Below, in pieces: positions 15,224-23,462 of a stretch of 64,000 bases of DNA. The DNA comes from Cupriavidus taiwanensis. Lineage in GTDB: Bacteria > Pseudomonadota > Gammaproteobacteria > Burkholderiales > Burkholderiaceae. Under the pieces are notes generated by a model that ran no database searches, was not told the origin of the DNA, and saw only the letters and a list, made by a program, of their open reading frames with translations. Positions within the stretch are counted from its first letter, which is position 1. Each line of letters starts with the position of its first letter. The stretch covers positions 2,371,301 to 2,435,300 of the forward strand of contig NZ_LT984804.1 in assembly GCF_900250115.1 (NCBI RefSeq), read 5' to 3'. The position numbers and the translations under genes are program-made.

Positions 15224-16195
15224 ATGTCCAAGACGTCCGATACCGCCGATCCGGTGGCGGCGCGGTTGCGCGGCAGCGCCGCGCAGGCCTGCGCCACGAC
15301 CGCCCTCAGCGTCGAGCAGGCCGAACTTGCCGATCACGCCATGCGCCACTGGACCGATCCCAGCCCCGGGGCGATACGCATCGGCTCGGCGCGGCACCTG
15401 CAGCTGTTCTGCAACATGCTGCTGCAAACCCACAACCCCTACAAGCCCGCCGTCATCGACTGGCCGGCGCTGGCGCCGCAGGCGCTGCATCGCGTCACTT
15501 CGCTGCCGATCTGGGATATCGCCGTGCAGACCGAGGGCCGCGCCTCGATCCGGGTCCAGACCTTTGCCGCGACCGTCAGCGACCCGCTGCTGCGCCGCGC
15601 ACTGGAAATGGACGGCGCCGAAGAGGCGCGCCACAAGGTGGTGCTGTCGAAGCTGGTCGAGGCCTACGGCATCGCGCTGGCGCCTGAGCCGGACTACCCG
15701 CCGCCGCGCGATCCCGAGTGGGGCTGGCTGGTCACGGGCTACAGCGAGTGCATCGACAGCTTCTTCGCCTTTGGCCTGTTTGCCGCGGCCCGGCGCTCCG
15801 GCTTCTTCCCCGCCGAGCTGGTGGAAACCTTCGAGCCGGTGATCCAGGAAGAAGGCCGGCACATCCTGTTCTTCGTCAACTGGGCCGCGTGGTACCGGCG
15901 CAACCTGCCGTGGTGGCGGCGCCCGCTGTTTGCGCTGAAGGTGGCGCGGGTGTGGGCCTTCCTGATCTGGGAGCGCATCGGCATCGCCCGCGGCATCGAC
16001 GCCGACGGCGTGGCGCAGGATGCCAACTTCACCATGAACGGCTCCGCGGCGCTGGGCGAAGCGCTGACGCCGGGCGCGATGATCGGGCTGTGCCTGGCCG
16101 AGAACGACCGGCGCATGGCCGGCTACGACGCCCGCCTGCTGCGCCCCGACACCGTGCCGCGGCTGGCCCGGCTGGCCCGGCGCCTGCTGAAATAG
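15224..16195 (+). CDS. Ferritin-like di-iron domain protein at the head of the hopanoid cluster
   Basis: This 323-residue, mostly helical protein has two carboxylate/His motifs typical of a ferritin-like four-helix bundle: E-M-D-G-A-E-E-A-R-H near the middle and Q-E-E-G-R-H about 80 residues later, with further Glu residues (SECIDSFF) between. This arrangement could bind two irons and support O2-dependent oxidation, desaturation or hydroxylation. A basic C-terminal half (WRRPLFALKVARVWAFL) suggests membrane association. A GGGGGCTGA site precedes the ATG. It is 10 bp upstream of hpnB and probably in the same operon, so a role in hopanoid or membrane-lipid modification is possible but unproven. 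Confidence 0.65.
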   Translation: MSKTSDTADPVAARLRGSAAQACATTALSVEQAELADHAMRHWTDPSPGAIRIGSARHLQLFCNMLLQTHNPYKPAVIDWPALAPQALHRVTSLPIWDIAVQTEGRASIRVQTFAATVSDPLLRRALEMDGAEEARHKVVLSKLVEAYGIALAPEPDYPPPRDPEWGWLVTGYSECIDSFFAFGLFAAARRSGFFPAELVETFEPVIQEEGRHILFFVNWAAWYRRNLPWWRRPLFALKVARVWAFLIWERIGIARGIDADGVAQDANFTMNGSAALGEALTPGAMIGLCLAENDRRMAGYDARLLRPDTVPRLARLARRLLK

Positions 16196-16205
16196 GGGAC
16201 GCGCC

Positions 16206-17348
16206 ATGCGCATTGCCATGGCGCTGTCACTGCTGTCGCTCGCGATCTGGGGCGTGCTGCTGTTCGGGCGCGCCGGATTCTGGCGCGTGCGCAGGCCACC
16301 GGCCGGGCCGGCGCCGGCGACCTGGCCCGAGGTGGTCGCCATCATCCCCGCCCGTGACGAGGCCGGGGTCATCGGCAGCGCGGTCGCCGCGGTGCTCGGC
16401 CAGCGCTACCCCGGCCGGCTGGCGCTGGTGGTGGTGGATGACCACAGCGCCGACGGCACCGCCGATATCGCCCGCGCCGCCGCGGCCACCACCGCGCGCC
16501 CGCGGGCCCTCACCGTCATCGGCGCACGCGAACTGCCGGCCGGATGGAGCGGCAAGGTCTGGGCGCAGTCCGAAGGCCTGGCCGCCGCCGACCGCATCGC
16601 GCCGCAGGCGCGCTATGTCTGGCTGACCGATGCCGACATCCGCCACGGACCGGGCGTGCTGGCCGGCCTGGTGGCGCGCGCCGAGGCGGAACGGCGCGAC
16701 CTGGTCTCGCTGATGGTGCGGCTGCGCTGTGCGTCGGCATGGGAACGGCTGATCGTGCCGGCCTTCGTCTTTTTTTTCGCCAAGCTCTACCCCTTCGCCC
16801 GCGTGCGCGATCCGCGCAGCCGCGTTGCCGCCGCGGCCGGCGGCTGCATGCTGGCGCGCCGCGCGGCGCTGGCGCGCATCGGCGGCTTCGCCACGATCCG
16901 CGGCGAGCTGATCGACGACTGCAGCCTGGCCGCGCGCATCAAGCCCGGCGGCGCCATATCGCTGGAGCTGGCGGACGACAGCGTGTCGCTGCGGCCCTAC
17001 GACGACTGGCGCAGCCTGTGGGACATGATCGCGCGCAGCGCCTACACGCAACTGCGCCATTCCCCGCTGTGGCTGGCGGGCGCGGTCGCGGGCATGGTGC
17101 TGACCTACCTGGTGCCGCCGGTGCTGGCGCTCGGCTGGCGGCTGTGGCCGGCATGGCTGGCCTGGGCCGCGATGGCGCTGGCCTACCTGCCGATGCTGCG
17201 CGAATACCGGCAGCCGTGGTGGCTGGCGCCGCTGCTGCCGGTGACGGCACTGTTCTACCTGGGGGCGACCATCGACTCGGCACGGCGCTACCGCTTGCGT
17301 CGCGGCGGGCAATGGAAGGGCCGGAGCCAGGCGCCGATGCGCCCCTGA
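16206..17348 (+). CDS. hpnB: Hopene-associated glycosyltransferase HpnB
   Basis: This 380-residue family-2 glycosyltransferase has an N-terminal membrane anchor (ALSLLSLAIWGVLLFG). The GT-A core follows: EVVAIIPARDEAGVIG, then VVDDHSADGT carrying the nucleotide-binding aspartates, and WLTDADIRHGPG with the DxD-like metal site. The LPAGWSGKVWAQSEG segment is characteristic of HpnB. At least two C-terminal membrane helices follow. The family occurs with squalene-hopene cyclase genes and is thought to act on hopanoid side chains at the inner membrane, although its exact reaction is not settled. It lies 10 bp after the ferritin-like gene and converges on hpnA with only 13 bp between stops. Confidence 0.88.
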   Translation: MRIAMALSLLSLAIWGVLLFGRAGFWRVRRPPAGPAPATWPEVVAIIPARDEAGVIGSAVAAVLGQRYPGRLALVVVDDHSADGTADIARAAAATTARPRALTVIGARELPAGWSGKVWAQSEGLAAADRIAPQARYVWLTDADIRHGPGVLAGLVARAEAERRDLVSLMVRLRCASAWERLIVPAFVFFFAKLYPFARVRDPRSRVAAAAGGCMLARRAALARIGGFATIRGELIDDCSLAARIKPGGAISLELADDSVSLRPYDDWRSLWDMIARSAYTQLRHSPLWLAGAVAGMVLTYLVPPVLALGWRLWPAWLAWAAMALAYLPMLREYRQPWWLAPLLPVTALFYLGATIDSARRYRLRRGGQWKGRSQAPMRP

Positions 17349-17361
17349 GCGCGGTGGCGGC

Positions 17362-18369
17362 TCAGGAGTGGCCCAGGTAACCGTGCGCGCGGAACCATGC
17401 CAGCGCATCGCGCAGCCCCTCCTGGTACGGGCGCGGCTGATACCCCAGTTCCTTGCGGGCCTTGTCCGAGGTAAAGAACATCCGGTAGCGGGACATATTG
17501 AGTCCATCGACCGTCAGGAACGGCTCCTTGCCGGTCAGCCGCGCCGCCGCTTCCGCGCCGTAGGCCAGCGGATACAGCGGCCAGCGCGGCAGCTGCAGGG
17601 TCGGCGCGCGCCGGCCGCACAGCTGGGCGATATCGCGCAGCATCTGCTGCAGCATCACGTCCTGGCCGCCCAGGATATAGCGCTCGCCGGTGCGGCCGCG
17701 TTCCAGCGCCAGGAAATGCCCGTTGGCGACGTCTTCGACGTGGGCGAGGTTCAGCCCGGTATCGACAAAGGCCGGGATCTTGCCGGTGGCGGCCTCGACG
17801 ATGATGCGGCCGGTCGGCGTGGGCCGCACGTCGCGCGGGCCAATGGGGGTGGACGGGTTGACGATCACCGCCGGCAGGCCGTGCCCGGCCACCCGTTGTT
17901 CGACCACGCGTTCGGCCAGCACCTTGCTGCGCTTGTAGGCGCCGATGGCCTCGTGCGGGCGCAGCGCCGCGGTCTCGTCCACCGGTGACTGCGCGCCGGC
18001 GACGCGCAGCGTCGCCACGCTGCTGGTATAGACCACGCGCTCGACCCCGGCCCGCTGCGCGGCCTCCATCACCGTCAGCGTGCCGTCGACGTTGGTGCGC
18101 ACGATGTCTTCCGGATCGCGCGCCCACAGCCGGTAGTCGGCAGCGACATGGAACAGGTAACGCACGCCCTGCAGCGCCGCGGCCACCGCGGCGGCATCGC
18201 GCATGTCGCCCTGGACCAGGGTCACCGGCAGCCCGGCAAGATTGGTGCGGGGGCTCTGCGGGCGCACCAGCACGCGCACCCGCCAGCCGCGCGCCAGCGC
18301 CTGGCGCGCCACCGCCGAGCCCAGGAAACCCGCTGCACCGGTCACCAGCACGTCATCGTTTTTGCTCAT
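17362..18369 (-). CDS. hpnA: Hopanoid-associated NAD-dependent sugar epimerase HpnA
   Basis: This 335-residue extended short-chain dehydrogenase begins DDVLVTGAAGFLGSAV with the TGxxGxxG dinucleotide motif. It has FHVAADYRLWARDPEDI, the dihydroflavonol-reductase-like segment, VYTSSVATLRV, and the catalytic Y-x-x-x-K in AYKRSKVLAE. HpnA proteins are coded beside hopanoid genes and are assumed to act on a sugar or polyol precursor of the side chain. The open frame extends far upstream to 19749 through the ispH gene, but a GAGGAAA site fixes the ATG at 18369. It is the only reverse-oriented gene in this cluster and diverges from ispH. Confidence 0.87.
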   Translation of the reverse strand: MSKNDDVLVTGAAGFLGSAVARQALARGWRVRVLVRPQSPRTNLAGLPVTLVQGDMRDAAAVAAALQGVRYLFHVAADYRLWARDPEDIVRTNVDGTLTVMEAAQRAGVERVVYTSSVATLRVAGAQSPVDETAALRPHEAIGAYKRSKVLAERVVEQRVAGHGLPAVIVNPSTPIGPRDVRPTPTGRIIVEAATGKIPAFVDTGLNLAHVEDVANGHFLALERGRTGERYILGGQDVMLQQMLRDIAQLCGRRAPTLQLPRWPLYPLAYGAEAAARLTGKEPFLTVDGLNMSRYRMFFTSDKARKELGYQPRPYQEGLRDALAWFRAHGYLGHS

Positions 18370-18627
18370 CAACCCGTTTCCTCGCAAGGCGGCGTCGCCG
18401 GGCCGGCCCTGCGCCGATCGTGGCGGCGCCAGACAAAGCCGGCGTGTCGGGTATATAGTAACCACCGTGCGAGGAAAATGTGATCCGCGGCGGATCTCCG
18501 GTGGGTCCTGGCTCCGGTGGGTCTGGTTCGGATCCGGGCAGCGCTGTCGGGATCGTTGTCGGGCATCGTTTTCCGTTGCGCGATCCCAAACACTGAAACC
18601 CGTAGCAAATGGGTCGGGGGCTACTCC

Positions 18628-19626
18628 ATGCAGGTGATTCTTGCTCAGCCCCGGGGCTTCTGTGCCGGCGTGGTGCGCGCGATCGAGATCGTCGACCGCG
18701 CCCTCGTGAAGCATGGTGCGCCGGTGTTCGTGCGGCATGAAATCGTGCATAACAAGCACGTCGTGCAGGGACTGAAGGACAAGGGCGCGCGTTTCGTCGA
18801 GGAGCTGGACGAAGTGCCGGCCGGCGCGGTGACCATCTTCAGCGCGCACGGGGTGTCGCGCGAAGTCGTCGCCGATGCCCGCCAGCGCCAGCTGCATGCC
18901 ATTGACGCCACCTGCCCGCTGGTGATCAAGGTCCACACCCAGGGCCGCCAGTACGCCGCCAGCGGCCGCACCGTGATCCTGATCGGCCATGCCGGCCACC
19001 CCGAAGTCGAAGGCACCATGGGCCAGATTCCCGGCAAGGTGATCCTGGTGCAGAACGAGGCCGACGTCGGCAAGCTCGACCTGCCCGACGACACCCCGGT
19101 CGCCTACGTCACCCAGACCACGCTGAGCGTGGACGACACCCGCAACATCATCGCCGCGCTCGGACGGCGCTTCAGCAACCTGGTCGGCCCCGATACCCGC
19201 GACATCTGCTACGCCACGCAGAACCGCCAGAGCGCAGTGCGCGACCTGTGCAAGCTGGCCGACGTGATCCTGGTGATCGGCGCGACCAACAGTTCCAATT
19301 CCAACCGCCTGCGCGAGATCGGCACCGAAAGCGGCGTGCCCAGCTACCTGATCGCCGAAGGCAGCGAGCTCGACCCCTCCTGGGTGCGCGACGCCAACGT
19401 GGTCGGCATCACCGCGGGCGCCTCGGCCCCCGAGGCCATGGTCGAAGACGTGATCGCCGCGCTGCGCCGGCTGGGGCCGGTCGAGGTCAGCACCATGGCC
19501 GGGCGCGAAGAGCATGCCGAGTTCAGGCTGCCGGCCGAACTCGCCGACGCGAAGCCGCCGGCGGCACCGGCCGAGGCCGGCACGGAGGCCGCGCCGGCTT
19601 CCGCCAACGAGAACATTGCAGGCTGA
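18628..19626 (+). CDS. ispH: 4-hydroxy-3-methylbut-2-enyl diphosphate reductase
   Basis: This 332-residue IspH/LytB enzyme performs the last step of the MEP pathway, reducing HMBPP to IPP and DMAPP. The three 4Fe-4S cysteines are Cys12 (RGFCAGV), Cys96 (DATCPLV) and Cys194 (RDICYATQ). The proton-relay Glu126 lies in HPEVEGT, and SSNSNRL and GITAGAS complete the active site. The C-terminus has an Ala/Pro/Glu-rich tail of about 30 residues beyond the fold. Its position at the head of hpnH-hpnI-hpnJ suggests a copy devoted to feeding hopanoid synthesis. The start at 18628 is chosen because it opens directly into the [11 protein letters not shown] core. Confidence 0.95.
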   Translation: MQVILAQPRGFCAGVVRAIEIVDRALVKHGAPVFVRHEIVHNKHVVQGLKDKGARFVEELDEVPAGAVTIFSAHGVSREVVADARQRQLHAIDATCPLVIKVHTQGRQYAASGRTVILIGHAGHPEVEGTMGQIPGKVILVQNEADVGKLDLPDDTPVAYVTQTTLSVDDTRNIIAALGRRFSNLVGPDTRDICYATQNRQSAVRDLCKLADVILVIGATNSSNSNRLREIGTESGVPSYLIAEGSELDPSWVRDANVVGITAGASAPEAMVEDVIAALRRLGPVEVSTMAGREEHAEFRLPAELADAKPPAAPAEAGTEAAPASANENIAG

Positions 19627-19646
19627 ACCAACCAGAGGAAGCTGTC

Positions 19647-20819
19647 GTGGCCATTCCGCTCCTGCAGGTTGCCCGCGTGGGCGCCTATATCGTCGGCAAG
19701 CACCTGTCGCGGCAGAAACGCTATCCGCTGGCGCTGATGCTGGAACCACTGTTCCGCTGCAACCTGGCTTGCTCGGGCTGCGGCAAGATCGACTACCCCG
19801 ACCCGATCCTGAACCAGCGCCTGTCGGTGCAGCAATGCCTGGAGGCGGTGGACGAGTGCGGCGCGCCGGTGGTGTCCATCGCCGGCGGCGAGCCGCTGCT
19901 GCACAAGGACATGCCGCAGATCGTGCAAGGCATCATCGCCCGGCGCAAGTTTGTCTACCTGTGCACCAATGCGCTGCTGATGGAAAAGAAGCTGGACCAG
20001 TACCAGCCCAGCCCGTATTTCATCTGGTCGGTGCACCTGGACGGCGACCGCGAGATGCATGACCGCTCGGTGTGCCAGGAAGGCGTGTACGACCGCTGCG
20101 TCGAGGCGATCCGCGCGGCCAAGGCACGCGGCTTCCGCGTCAATATCAATTGCACGCTGTTCAACGATGCGCAGCCCGAGCGCGTGGCCAGGTTCTTCGA
20201 CTCGGTCAAGGCGCTGGGCGTCGATGGCATCACCGTGTCGCCGGGCTATGCCTATGAACGCGCGCCGGACCAGCAGCACTTCCTGAACCGCGGCAAGACC
20301 CGCCAGCTGTTCCGCGACATCCTCAGCCGCGGCCGCGCGGGCAAGAACTGGGCATTCAGCCAGTCGACGCTGTTCCTCGACTTCCTCGCCGGCAACCAGA
20401 CCTACCACTGCACCCCGTGGGGCAACCCGGCGCGCACGGTGTTCGGCTGGCAGCGCCCGTGCTACCTGGTCGGCGAAGGCTATGCCGCGAGCTTCCGCGA
20501 ACTGATGGACGAGACCGACTGGGACGCCTACGGCACCGGCAACTACGAGAAATGCGCCGACTGCATGGTGCACAGCGGCTACGAAGCCACCGCCGTGGCC
20601 GACACCTTTGCCCATCCGCTCAAGGCGCTCGGCGTCAGCCTGCGCGGCGTGCGCACCAGCGGCCCGATGGCGCCGGACATTGCGCTGGATCGGCAGCGGC
20701 CGGCCGAATACGTGTTCTCGCGCCACGTCGAGATCAAGCTCGAGGAAATCCAGCGCGCCCGGCCGCCCGCCAGGCAGCCCCGGCCGGCCGAGGCGCCGGC
20801 CAGCGCCGCCACGCACTGA
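19647..20819 (+). CDS. hpnH: Adenosyl-hopene transferase HpnH (radical SAM)
   Basis: This 390-residue radical SAM protein joins a 5'-deoxyadenosyl group to diploptene, the first step of C35 hopanoid side-chain formation. The cluster-binding motif C-x3-C-x2-C is at Cys38, Cys42 and Cys45 (RCNLACSGCGK). SIAGGEPLLH is the SAM-binding GGE, and a C-terminal cysteine pair (EKCADCMVHSG) follows, as in other HpnH proteins. It starts with GTG at 19647 preceded by an AGAGGAAG site. It lies 20 bp after ispH and 10 bp before hpnI, in one transcription unit. Confidence 0.95.
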   Translation: MAIPLLQVARVGAYIVGKHLSRQKRYPLALMLEPLFRCNLACSGCGKIDYPDPILNQRLSVQQCLEAVDECGAPVVSIAGGEPLLHKDMPQIVQGIIARRKFVYLCTNALLMEKKLDQYQPSPYFIWSVHLDGDREMHDRSVCQEGVYDRCVEAIRAAKARGFRVNINCTLFNDAQPERVARFFDSVKALGVDGITVSPGYAYERAPDQQHFLNRGKTRQLFRDILSRGRAGKNWAFSQSTLFLDFLAGNQTYHCTPWGNPARTVFGWQRPCYLVGEGYAASFRELMDETDWDAYGTGNYEKCADCMVHSGYEATAVADTFAHPLKALGVSLRGVRTSGPMAPDIALDRQRPAEYVFSRHVEIKLEEIQRARPPARQPRPAEAPASAATH

Positions 20820-20829
20820 AGCCTTTGCG

Positions 20830-22041
20830 ATGGCCGCCGGACTTGCCGCCATCCTGCCCGGCGCAGCGCTGGTCTGCGTGACGGCCGGCTATGCGCTGGC
20901 GGCGACCTGGTTGTCGCGCCGCAAGCCGGCGCATGGCGGGGCCGTGGCCAGCACGCCGGTCAGCGTGCTCAAGCCGCTGTGCGGCGCCGAACCCCGTCTC
21001 TACGCCAACCTGGCGACGTTCTGCCGGCAGCGGCATCCGTGCTTCCAGCTGGTGTTCGGCGTGCGCGCCGCGGACGATCCCGCCATCGCCGTGGTGGAGC
21101 GGCTGGGGCGCGACTTCCCGGCCTGCGACATCGCACTGGTGATCGACCCGCGGGTGCACGGCAGCAACCTCAAGGTCAGCAACCTGATCAACCTGTCCGG
21201 CGCGGCCAGGCACGATGCGCTGGTCATCGCCGACAGCGACGTCGCGGTGGCGCCGGACCACCTGGCGCGCGTGACGGCGCCGCTGGCGCAGGCCGGCGTC
21301 GGCGTGGTCACCTGCCTGTACCGCGGCCATGCCATCGGCGGCTTCTGGTCGCGCCTGGGCGCGCAGTTTGTCGATGACTGGTTCGCGCCGGCGGTGCGCA
21401 TCGCCCATGCGGGCGGCTCGCGGCGCTTTGCCTTTGGCGCCACCATCGCGCTGCGCCGTGACGCGCTGGCGGCCATCGGCGGTTTCGGGGCGTTGCGCGA
21501 CCGGCTGGCTGACGATTACTGGCTCGGCGAGCTGACGCGGCGGCTGGGCTTGCGCACGGTGCTGTCGGAGGTAGTGGTGACGACCGATATCACCGAAGAC
21601 CGCTTCACGCCGCTATGGCGCCATGAGTTGCGCTGGATGCGCACGATTGCGTCGCTGAACGCCATGGGCTATGCGTTCAGCTTCATCACCTTCACCTGGC
21701 CGATGCTGGCGCTGGGCGTGTGGCTGGCACCGCTGCCGCTGGTGATCGCCGCGGCGCTCGTCGGTGTGATGGCGCGCAGCGTGCTGGCGGGCAGCGTCGC
21801 GGCGGCACTGCGGGCGCCGTTGCGTGATGGCTTGTTGCTGGCGTGCTGGGCGCTGGCGTTGGCTGGCAAGAGGGTGTGGTGGCGGGAGCAGGTGCTGGCG
21901 GTAGGTGAAGCGCAGCACTCCGGTCGGGCGCCGGCCCTCTCCCCCACCCCTCTCCCGCAAGCGGGAGAGGGGAGAAAACAGCCGAAGCCCGCTCCCGACA
22001 CCCAGGCTTTCACCGGCATCCATACCAAGAGGCCGCTATGA
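20830..22041 (+). CDS. hpnI: Hopanoid glycosyltransferase HpnI
   Basis: This 403-residue family-2 glycosyltransferase adds N-acetylglucosamine to bacteriohopanetetrol. Features are an N-terminal membrane helix, VSVLKPLCGAEPRLYANLATFCRQ (typical of ceramide-glucosyltransferase-like enzymes), NLKVSNLINL, VIADSDVAV carrying the DxD metal site, DDYWLGELTRR, and a Q/RxxRW-like HELRWMRT motif, then three membrane helices. The last 40 or so residues are low-complexity and are encoded by a palindromic repeat (21947-21972), unlike the rest of the protein. The stop overlaps hpnJ by 4 bp (ATGA). There is no obvious ribosome site at 20830, but it begins the conserved protein. Confidence 0.9.
   Translation: MAAGLAAILPGAALVCVTAGYALAATWLSRRKPAHGGAVASTPVSVLKPLCGAEPRLYANLATFCRQRHPCFQLVFGVRAADDPAIAVVERLGRDFPACDIALVIDPRVHGSNLKVSNLINLSGAARHDALVIADSDVAVAPDHLARVTAPLAQAGVGVVTCLYRGHAIGGFWSRLGAQFVDDWFAPAVRIAHAGGSRRFAFGATIALRRDALAAIGGFGALRDRLADDYWLGELTRRLGLRTVLSEVVVTTDITEDRFTPLWRHELRWMRTIASLNAMGYAFSFITFTWPMLALGVWLAPLPLVIAAALVGVMARSVLAGSVAAALRAPLRDGLLLACWALALAGKRVWWREQVLAVGEAQHSGRAPALSPTPLPQAGEGRKQPKPAPDTQAFTGIHTKRPL
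21947..21972. repeat. Perfect palindromic repeat inside the 3' end of hpnI
   Basis: CCCCTCTCCCGC and GCGGGAGAGGGG form a perfect 12-bp inverted repeat with an AA loop. Repeats of this type (CTCTCCCGC-AA-GCGGGAGAG) are scattered between genes in many Burkholderiales and other proteobacteria. This copy lies within the reading frame of hpnI, about 65 bp before hpnJ, and could form a strong mRNA hairpin. Confidence 0.75.
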
Positions 22042-23462
22042 AAAAAACCCTGTTCCTGCAGGCCCCGTCGTTCGACGGCTTCGACGGCGGCGCCGGTTCG
22101 CGCTACCAGGCCAAGCGCGAGATCAAGTCGTTCTGGTACCCCACCTGGCTGGCGCAGCCGGCCGCGCTGGTGCCCGGCAGCCGCGTGCTCGATGCCCCGG
22201 CCGACGGCCTCAGCGTGCAGCAGACGCTGGCGATCGCCGCGGACTATGAACTGGTGATTATCCACACCAGCACGCCGTCGTTTCCCACCGACGCCAGGTT
22301 CGCCGAGGCGCTGAAGCAGCGCCATCCCGGCGTGATGATCGGCATGGTCGGCGCCAAGCCCGCGGTCGATCCCGGCGGCACGCTGGGCGCGAGCGACGCC
22401 ATCGACTTCGTCTGCCGCGAGGAATTCGACTACACCTGCCAGGACGTGGCCGCGGGCAAGCCGCTCAGGGACATCCTGGGGCTCAGCTATCGCCAGCCGG
22501 ACGGCTCGCTCGAACACAACGGCCAGCGCCCGATGATCGAGGACATGGACCAGCTGCCGTTCGTGGCGCCGGTCTACCAGCGCGACCTGAAGATCGAGAA
22601 CTACTTCATCGGCTACCTGAAGCATCCCTACGTATCGATCTACACCGGCCGCGGCTGCCGTTCGCGCTGCACCTTCTGCCTGTGGCCGCAGACGGTGGGC
22701 GGGCACCGCTACCGCACGCGCTCGGCGGCAAGCGTGCTCGCCGAGGTGAAATGGATCAAGGAGAACATGCCCGAGGTCAAGGAGATCATGTTCGACGACG
22801 ACACTTTCACCGACTTCAAGCCGCGCGTCGAAGAGATCGCGCGCGGGCTGGGCCAGCTGGGCGTGACGTGGTCCTGCAATGCCAAGGCCAACGTGCCCTA
22901 CAGCACGCTCAAGATCATGAAGGAAAACGGCCTGCGCCTGCTGCTGGTGGGCTATGAGTCCGGCGACGACCAGATCCTGCTGAACATCAAGAAGGGGCTG
23001 CGCACCGACATCGCGCGCCGCTTCACCGAAGACTGCCGCAAGCTTGGTATCCAGATCCACGGCACTTTCATCCTGGGCCTGCCGGGCGAAACCCGCGAGA
23101 CCATCGAGAAGACCATCGAGTACGCCAAGGAAATCAACCCGCATACCATCCAGGTCTCGCTGGCGGCGCCCTACCCTGGCACCACGCTGTACCGCCAGGC
23201 GGTGGAAAACGGCTGGCTCGAGGAAAACAAGGTCATCAACCTGGTCAACGACCAGGGCGTCCAGCTGGCGGCGATCAGCTACCCGCACTTGTCCAAGGAG
23301 GACATCTACCACGGCGTCGAGACCTTCTACAAGCGCTTCTACTTCCGCCCCCGCAAGATCTGGGAGATCGTGCGCGAGATGCTCGGCAGCTGGGACATGA
23401 TGAAGCGGCGCCTGCGCGAGGGCGTGGAGTTCTTCCGCTTCCTGCGCTCGCACGAGGCCTGA
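22038..23462 (+). CDS. hpnJ: Hopanoid radical SAM protein HpnJ (cyclitol ether formation)
   Basis: This 474-residue B12-binding-type radical SAM protein is needed to convert the amino-sugar hopanoid into bacteriohopanetetrol cyclitol ether. The N-terminal cobalamin-fold-like domain covers about residues 1-180. The cluster motif has Cys207, Cys211 and Cys214 (GRGCRSRCTFCLWP), followed by MFDDDTFT, LLVGYESG and GTFILGLPGE. The N-terminus MKKTLFLQAPSFDGFDGGAGSRYQ is diagnostic for HpnJ. Its ATG overlaps the hpnI stop, indicating translational coupling, and the next gene (hpnK) begins at or over its stop codon. Confidence 0.95.
   Translation: MKKTLFLQAPSFDGFDGGAGSRYQAKREIKSFWYPTWLAQPAALVPGSRVLDAPADGLSVQQTLAIAADYELVIIHTSTPSFPTDARFAEALKQRHPGVMIGMVGAKPAVDPGGTLGASDAIDFVCREEFDYTCQDVAAGKPLRDILGLSYRQPDGSLEHNGQRPMIEDMDQLPFVAPVYQRDLKIENYFIGYLKHPYVSIYTGRGCRSRCTFCLWPQTVGGHRYRTRSAASVLAEVKWIKENMPEVKEIMFDDDTFTDFKPRVEEIARGLGQLGVTWSCNAKANVPYSTLKIMKENGLRLLLVGYESGDDQILLNIKKGLRTDIARRFTEDCRKLGIQIHGTFILGLPGETRETIEKTIEYAKEINPHTIQVSLAAPYPGTTLYRQAVENGWLEENKVINLVNDQGVQLAAISYPHLSKEDIYHGVETFYKRFYFRPRKIWEIVREMLGSWDMMKRRLREGVEFFRFLRSHEA

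Noticed and set aside
18370..19749. Upstream extension of the hpnA frame
   Set aside because: It overlaps ispH antisense; the HpnA protein begins at 18369 with a ribosome site and its dinucleotide motif.
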